Shown one piece after another: positions 32,371 through 36,537 of a DNA stretch of 36,537 bases; the first letter of the stretch is position 1; each line of letters opens with the position of its first letter. This DNA comes from Burkholderia latens (GTDB taxonomy: Bacteria; Pseudomonadota; Gammaproteobacteria; Burkholderiales; Burkholderiaceae). The stretch covers positions 1 through 36,537 of the forward strand of contig NZ_CABVPL010000064.1 in assembly GCF_902499045.1 (NCBI RefSeq), given 5' to 3'. Below the pieces are notes generated by a model, which saw only the letters and a program-made list of their open reading frames with translations, was not told the origin of the DNA and did not search any database. Both the position numbers and the translations under genes were made by a program.

Positions 32371-33906
32371 ATGCCGTACGCCTCCCTCCCGCGCGCCCTT
32401 CGCCCGCTGAGCGCCGCCGTCGCCGTTGCGACGGCCGTGCTGCTCGCCGGCTGCGCCGTCGGGCCCGACTATCACCGGCCCGACACGTCGATCCCCGCCG
32501 CCTTCAAGGAAGCGCCGGCCGGCTGGAAGGTCGCGCAGCCCGCCGACCGTGCCGATCGCGGCCCGTGGTGGGCCGTCTACAACGATCCGCAGCTCGACGC
32601 ACTGATCGGCAAGCTCAACGCATCGAACCAGACCATCGCGCAATCCGCCGCCGCGTACCGGCAGGCGCGCGCGCTCGTCACGGAGGCGCGCGCCGCGTAC
32701 TTCCCGACGGTCGGCCTGAGCGCGTCGGGCTCGCGCTCCCGCACGGGCCGCACGTCCACGTCGTCGAATCTGTCGGGCTTCGGCAGCAGTTCGTCGATCA
32801 GCAACAGCTACAGCGTCGGCCTCGATGCGAACTGGGAGCCGGACCTGTGGGGCAAGGTGAGCCGCAGCGTGAGCGCGCAGCGCGCCGGCGAAGCGGCTGC
32901 CGCGGCCGATCTCGCGAACGCGCGGCTGTCGCAGCAGGCGCTGCTCGCGCAGACCTACTTCCAGCTGCGCACGTCCGATGCGCTGCAAAAGCTGCTCGAC
33001 GATACGGTGAAGTCGTACGGCGAATCGCTGCAGCTCACGCAGAACCAGTACGCGCAGGGCGTGGCCGCGCGCGCGGACGTGATCCAGGCGCAGACGCAGC
33101 TGCAGAGCGCGCAGGCCGCGGCGATCGACAACGGCGTCGCACGCGCGCAGTACGAGCATGCGATCGCGACGCTGATCGGCGAGCCGGCGTCGGCGTTCTC
33201 GCTGCCGCCGAACCCGCTGACGGCGGAGCCGCCGATCACGCCGGTCGACGTGCCGTCCACGCTGCTCGAGCGCCGGCCCGACATCGCGGCCGCCGAGCGC
33301 CGGGCCGCTGCGGCGAACGAGCAGATCGGCGTCGCGATCTCCGCGTTCTTCCCGACACTGACGCTGTCGGCGAGCGGCGGCTTCCAGAGTTCCGTGTGGT
33401 CGCAGTTGTTTACGCTGCCCGCGCGGTTCTGGACGGTCGGCCCGCAGCTCGCGGCGACGCTGTTCGATGCCGGCCTGCGCGCCGCGCAGACCGATGCCGC
33501 ACGCGCGGCCTACGACCAGGATGTCGCCGCGTACCGCCTCGCGGTGCTCAACGCGTTCCAGGACGTGGAAGACAACCTGGCGTCGCAGCGCATTCTTGCG
33601 CAGGAAATCGACGTGCAGCGGCAGGCCGTCGACAGCGCCCAGCACTCGCTCGCGATCGTCACGAACCAGTACAAGGCCGGCACGGTCGCGTACCTGAACG
33701 TGCTGACCGCACAGACCACCGCGTTCACCGCGCAGCAGAAGCTCGCGACGATCGCCGGGCAGCGGATGCTGTCGTCGGTCGGGCTCGTGAAGGCGCTCGG
33801 TGGCGGCTGGGATGCGTCGGACATGGCGCGCGAGACGGGCGACGTGGCGGCGCCGGCGCCTGCGTCCGTGAGCAGTGCGGCGGCCACGCCGGTCGCCCGG
33901 AAATGA
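32371..33906 (+). CDS. Outer-membrane efflux lipoprotein (NodT/OprM family)
   Basis: The 511-residue protein starts with a lipoprotein signal peptide ending in the lipobox LLAGC (Cys near residue 27), followed by AVGPDYHRPD, the standard start of NodT-type efflux channels. Two OEP repeats follow (about 60-260 and 270-475) with LERRPDIAAAERRAAAANEQIGVA and AFQDVEDNLASQRILAQE. It would form the trimeric outer-membrane duct of a tripartite pump. No pump or adaptor gene is next to it; it may serve emrB across the marR gene or a distant RND pump. The ATG follows AGGAAC by 7 bases; longer frames upstream lack a signal peptide. Confidence 0.93.
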   Translation: MPYASLPRALRPLSAAVAVATAVLLAGCAVGPDYHRPDTSIPAAFKEAPAGWKVAQPADRADRGPWWAVYNDPQLDALIGKLNASNQTIAQSAAAYRQARALVTEARAAYFPTVGLSASGSRSRTGRTSTSSNLSGFGSSSSISNSYSVGLDANWEPDLWGKVSRSVSAQRAGEAAAAADLANARLSQQALLAQTYFQLRTSDALQKLLDDTVKSYGESLQLTQNQYAQGVAARADVIQAQTQLQSAQAAAIDNGVARAQYEHAIATLIGEPASAFSLPPNPLTAEPPITPVDVPSTLLERRPDIAAAERRAAAANEQIGVAISAFFPTLTLSASGGFQSSVWSQLFTLPARFWTVGPQLAATLFDAGLRAAQTDAARAAYDQDVAAYRLAVLNAFQDVEDNLASQRILAQEIDVQRQAVDSAQHSLAIVTNQYKAGTVAYLNVLTAQTTAFTAQQKLATIAGQRMLSSVGLVKALGGGWDASDMARETGDVAAPAPASVSSAAATPVARK

Positions 33907-34148
33907 ACATCGCGATCGATTGAACGACTGCATGTCAGATCGCTTGGCGAATAAACGGCGAAAATGACATCTTTCGTTCAAGTACTAAAATCAGATAATC
34001 AAATTCGACAAATTGCCGATGAAAATTGATTTTTGTCGTTTTCCAATTATCTCAAAATAAAATCGTTGAACTTATTAATGACGCAGCATACGAATTCACT
34101 GCATCGACATCGTGATGCGAATTAACCATTAATAAGGAAACAATCGAA
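33907..34148. other. AT-rich interval with nested inverted repeats before the 52-residue gene
   Basis: The GC content falls sharply compared with both neighbours. TTATTAATG (34072-34080) and CATTAATAA (34127-34135) form a 9-bp inverted repeat. Nested inside are GCATC (34101-34105) and GATGC (34114-34118). The right arm abuts the AAGGA ribosome site of the next gene. No other gene is seen. Confidence 0.5.
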
Positions 34149-34307
34149 ATGATTGCACACATCGGATCGAAGTGCCCGCAGGGCGGTACGTGGCATCCCG
34201 TTGGAAATCCGAATGACACACGCTCCATCGGTATCGACAACATCATGCCGCCCACGCCGAACGGCGAACCGTACTGGGTTCTGAAAACGCCGACCGGCGA
34301 CAAGTAA
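34149..34307 (+). CDS. 52-residue protein with CxxxGxW motif
   Basis: The ATG at 34149 is preceded by AAGGAAA about 9 bases upstream, and the frame runs to TAA at 34305-34307. The protein begins MIAHIGSKCPQGGTWHPVG and continues with RSIGIDNIMPP and EPYWVLKTPTGDK. The pattern G..CP..G.W, then R...G..MP and W.L, matches by eye the C-terminal module of the T6SS immunity protein at 4072-5142 (GDICPVTGEW ... GEAMPD ... WRL). It has no signal peptide or membrane segment. An intrinsic terminator follows. The gene lies alone in an AT-rich pocket, which suggests acquisition. Function unknown; a small binding module is likely. Confidence 0.75.
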   Translation: MIAHIGSKCPQGGTWHPVGNPNDTRSIGIDNIMPPTPNGEPYWVLKTPTGDK

Positions 34308-34314
34308 GTTGCAT

Positions 34315-34340
34315 GGGCCGGCTTTGCCGGCCCTTCGTTT
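34315..34340 (+). terminator. Rho-independent terminator after the 52-residue gene
   Basis: GGGCCGGC (34315-34322) and GCCGGCCC (34326-34333) form an 8-bp stem with a TTT loop, followed by TTCGTTT. It starts 8 bp after the stop codon and supports a separate short transcript. Confidence 0.75.
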
Positions 34341-34467
34341 CATTGCCCGGCGTCTTGATATCCGAATCGATCGGCGAACCAGCGTATTTCAACCCTGCCG
34401 GCAGCGATTTCAGTAAAAACCATTCCAGCCGATCGCACGTTCACGTGTCGTTGAAACGACCGCGCAA

Positions 34468-35256
34468 TCAGCGCGTCGCATCGCCGAAGATCAGCGACAC
34501 CTGGTTGTTGCCGATCGGATGACCGAGCAGGTTCAGCAGCCCGGCGAGATTCGCCTGCTGCTCGGGCGCCGCATGCGCGGTGCCGCGAAACGATCCGTGT
34601 CCGGGGCCAAAGCTGCCGTGCCCGTCGAGGAACAGCGGGCCTTGCGTCGTCGACAGGTCGAGATCGGCGTCCGTGCCCTTCGCCTGCAGCACCGCACGGT
34701 ACGAGCCGAGCGGCTTCACGCGCGACACGCGCGAACTCATCGAATCGATCGTCACCGTCAGCTGGCCGAACGCATTGCGGCCGATCGTCCGCCAGTCGGT
34801 CCAGCCGAGCCGCACGTCGCCCTGCAGGTCGAGCGTGTTGAACGGCGTACCGAGCCCCGCGAGCAGCGACGCCGGCACGGCCATCGAGCCCGCCGACAGC
34901 GCCGCGCCGCGCCACGTTGCATCGAGCGTGACCGCGTCGGGCATCGCTTCGGTCTGCCGCATGCGCATCTGCACGCGCCCCGTCAGCAACGGCCAGAACC
35001 GCGTCGTCCATTCGACGCGGCCCGGCAGCAGCGTCGCCGCGCTCTGGTCCGCGCCCGGCGCGAGCATCAGCGTGCCCGAACCGTGCCACAGCGAGCCGTC
35101 CGGATCGACGAGATTCACGTGGCCGCCGGTCGCGCGCGCGAACTGCGGCGCGATCCACGCGGCCGGCGCGAGCGCGACGAGCGTTGCCGCCGTCGCGAGC
35201 CCGCCGGCGAGCACCCACGGCAACACGGCGGCAAGCCGCCTGATTCCCGGCCTCAT
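34468..35256 (-). CDS. gspN: GspN, type II secretion protein N
   Basis: The 262-residue protein has one N-terminal membrane segment (about 8-32, AAVLPWVLAGGLATAATLVAL) and a periplasmic domain with NLVDPDGSLWHGSG and WTTRFWPLLTGR, typical of GspN. It helps to form the inner-membrane platform of type II secretion, possibly contacting the secretin. ATG at 35256 is preferred; a GTG at 35283 would add nine residues. It ends the gsp operon after gspM. Confidence 0.88.
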   Translation of the reverse strand: MRPGIRRLAAVLPWVLAGGLATAATLVALAPAAWIAPQFARATGGHVNLVDPDGSLWHGSGTLMLAPGADQSAATLLPGRVEWTTRFWPLLTGRVQMRMRQTEAMPDAVTLDATWRGAALSAGSMAVPASLLAGLGTPFNTLDLQGDVRLGWTDWRTIGRNAFGQLTVTIDSMSSRVSRVKPLGSYRAVLQAKGTDADLDLSTTQGPLFLDGHGSFGPGHGSFRGTAHAAPEQQANLAGLLNLLGHPIGNNQVSLIFGDATR

Positions 35257-35287
35257 CGGCCGGCCGCCACTGGTTTCGTCCACTGCG

Positions 35288-35794
35288 TCATTTCTGCGTC
35301 GACGGTTGCATCACGGCCGTCAGGTCGACCTGGCCGTCCTCCTTCAGGGCCGTCACGTGCGCTTCGCCGACCTGCACCTTGAACTGCCGGCGCGCGTCGT
35401 CGAGCCACTGCGTCCACACCGGGAACGGCACGTTCTTCATCTGGATCTGCACGCCGTTGCCGACGACCTGCACCTGCGCACCCTGCAGCCCGTGGTCGGA
35501 CAACGATGCGGTGAGTGCGTCCTTCAGCGCGAGGCCGGTCGGTGCGACGCCTTGCGCCGCGGCCGTCAGCGACTTCGCCTCGTTGGCCTGCGCGGTCATC
35601 TGCGCGAGTTCGCGGCGCATCGTCGGCAGTTCGTTGCGAATCCGCGCGCAGCCTTCCTGCGCCGGCGACCACAGCACCGAGTACGCGATCGCGACGGCCA
35701 GCACGGCGCCGCCCCAGCCGAGCAGCGTGCGCTCGCGCGGCGTGCGTTCGCCCCAGAACTGGGCGAGCGCCTGGTTCAGTTGTTCGGTGTTCAT
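35288..35794 (-). CDS. gspM: GspM, type II secretion protein M
   Basis: The 168-residue protein has a short cytoplasmic end (NQALAQFWGERTPRERTLLG), one membrane helix (about 26-45) and a periplasmic ferredoxin-like domain ending near MKNVPFPVWTQWLDDARRQFKVQVGEA. It is an inner-membrane platform protein pairing with GspL. The start overlaps the gspL stop by 4 bp. Confidence 0.93.
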   Translation of the reverse strand: MNTEQLNQALAQFWGERTPRERTLLGWGGAVLAVAIAYSVLWSPAQEGCARIRNELPTMRRELAQMTAQANEAKSLTAAAQGVAPTGLALKDALTASLSDHGLQGAQVQVVGNGVQIQMKNVPFPVWTQWLDDARRQFKVQVGEAHVTALKEDGQVDLTAVMQPSTQK

Positions 35795-36537
35795 GAGCGG
35801 CTCCGGATCGTCCATTTGCCGGTGCTGCTGTCGACTTCGCCGGCCAGCCCGTTGCGCGCGAGACGCTGCGGGAAATCGGGGTCGACCTTGACCTCCGGCT
35901 TGAAGCCGACGTCGAGCCGCCGGTCGTGATAATCGAGCGACGCGATGCCGTTCAGCGGCAGCGCGCCCATCGAACGCGCCAGTCCGCTCGACAGCGCGAG
36001 GAAATCGTTCGGCGACAGCTCGCCCGCCGCGAGCCGCAGCTGGTCGAGCTGGCGCTGCATCTGCGCGGGCGGATCGAGCACCGTCGTCGTCTTCGGGAAC
36101 GCGGACAGCAGCGTCTCGGTGATCTGCGCGGACAACGCGTCGCGCTCGCGCGACAGCTTCCACCAATGCAGGTTCATCCCGATCACCGCGACGCCGAGCG
36201 TCGCCGCGGCGAGCGCGATCGGCACGCGCAGGCGTTTCACCGTCGCGCGGTCGAAGCGCCACGGCTGCGACTCGAATTCGAACTGGCACAGATCGAAGCG
36301 CTCGGTCAGCGCGCGCCGCGCGAACGCGTCGAAAGGCAGCGGCTGCGCGCCCGGCAGCAGCGGGGCGTCGGCGCGGCCGACCGACGCGAGACGCGGCTCC
36401 GCGCCCGGTTCGCCGAGTTCGTACAGTTCGACGTCGGCGCCGCCCGCGAGCGCGGCGAGCGTACCCGCCGCGCGTGACGCGGGCGCCGCGAAGCCTTCGC
36501 CGAGCGCGCCGCGGGCGATCGCGAGCTCGAGACGCGG
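35791..36537 (-). CDS. gspL: GspL, type II secretion protein L (C-terminal part; runs off right edge)
   Basis: The frame is open to the right edge of the window, giving the last 248 residues. The visible part has the end of the cytoplasmic actin-like domain (FDLCQFEFESQPWRFDRATV), the membrane helix (about 102-123, VPIALAAATLGVAVIGMNLHW) and the periplasmic domain (LDYHDRRLDVGFKPEVKVD). GspL recruits the GspE ATPase to the membrane. The true start lies outside the window, so a Val codon at 36240 should not be taken as a start. Confidence 0.9.
   Translation of the reverse strand, partial: PRLELAIARGALGEGFAAPASRAAGTLAALAGGADVELYELGEPGAEPRLASVGRADAPLLPGAQPLPFDAFARRALTERFDLCQFEFESQPWRFDRATVKRLRVPIALAAATLGVAVIGMNLHWWKLSRERDALSAQITETLLSAFPKTTTVLDPPAQMQRQLDQLRLAAGELSPNDFLALSSGLARSMGALPLNGIASLDYHDRRLDVGFKPEVKVDPDFPQRLARNGLAGEVDSSTGKWTIRSRS

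Overview
The window looks like a chromosomal segment of a Burkholderia species, probably of the B. cepacia complex. The GC content is very high, with strong GC3 codon use. Gene content fits this: fliLMNOPQR, a type II secretion gsp cluster, lrgAB with a divergent LysR gene, egtBD, an emrB-type exporter with MarR, and vgrG-linked toxin/immunity modules. A betaproteobacterial-type rrn leader (boxA plus promoter) reads out of the left edge. The species assignment is inference from gene content and composition; no database was searched.

Layout. 1-420: minus-strand rRNA operon promoter and leader, with the 16S gene outside the window. 421-3476: an oxidative-stress style locus. A catalase-family peroxidase and a cytochrome b561 lie on the minus strand and diverge from an ECF sigma factor and its anti-sigma factor. 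The shared intergenic region carries two almost identical ECF-type promoters facing opposite ways. 3477-4071: non-coding, with five degenerate ~39-bp repeats each ending in a DnaA-box-like sequence. 4072-9496: an orphan type VI secretion (T6SS) module, vgrG - toxin-like effector - immunity protein, translationally coupled on the minus strand. 9497-10452: a second non-coding stretch with DnaA-box-like motifs and a possible decayed ORF, followed by tRNA-Val(GAC) with its promoter and a terminator.

10759-12180: an ECF41-type sigma factor coupled to a carboxymuconolactone-decarboxylase/AhpD-like protein, with an ECF41-type promoter upstream. 12700-14926: egtB-egtD, a two-gene ergothioneine pathway. 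15244-15829: two small exported proteins. 15999-16749: a DUF2778 (Tlde1-like L,D-transpeptidase) T6SS effector broken by a one-base frameshift, next to its intact membrane immunity-like partner. 16801-21854: a type III restriction-modification system. The Res subunit keeps its helicase motor but has lost the ETK part of its nuclease motif.

22326-26804: the flagellar export/switch operon fliLMNOPQR, with a candidate FlhDC box upstream of fliL. 27031-28243: lrgAB-like holin/antiholin-type membrane proteins, divergent from a LysR regulator (28386-29312). 29385-31607: a DHA2 drug exporter and its MarR regulator. 31771-33906: a small membrane protein and an RND/MFS-type outer-membrane efflux lipoprotein. 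34149-34307: a 52-residue protein in an AT-rich pocket. It shares a CxxxGxW...MP...W pattern with the C-terminal part of the T6SS immunity protein. 34468 to the right edge: gspN, gspM and the C-terminal half of gspL.

The parts most worth following up are the two T6SS toxin/immunity modules and the stand-alone mini-domain related to one of the immunity proteins, the DnaA-box repeat arrays that bracket the T6SS island, the nuclease-motif-deficient type III Res, and the mirrored ECF promoters.
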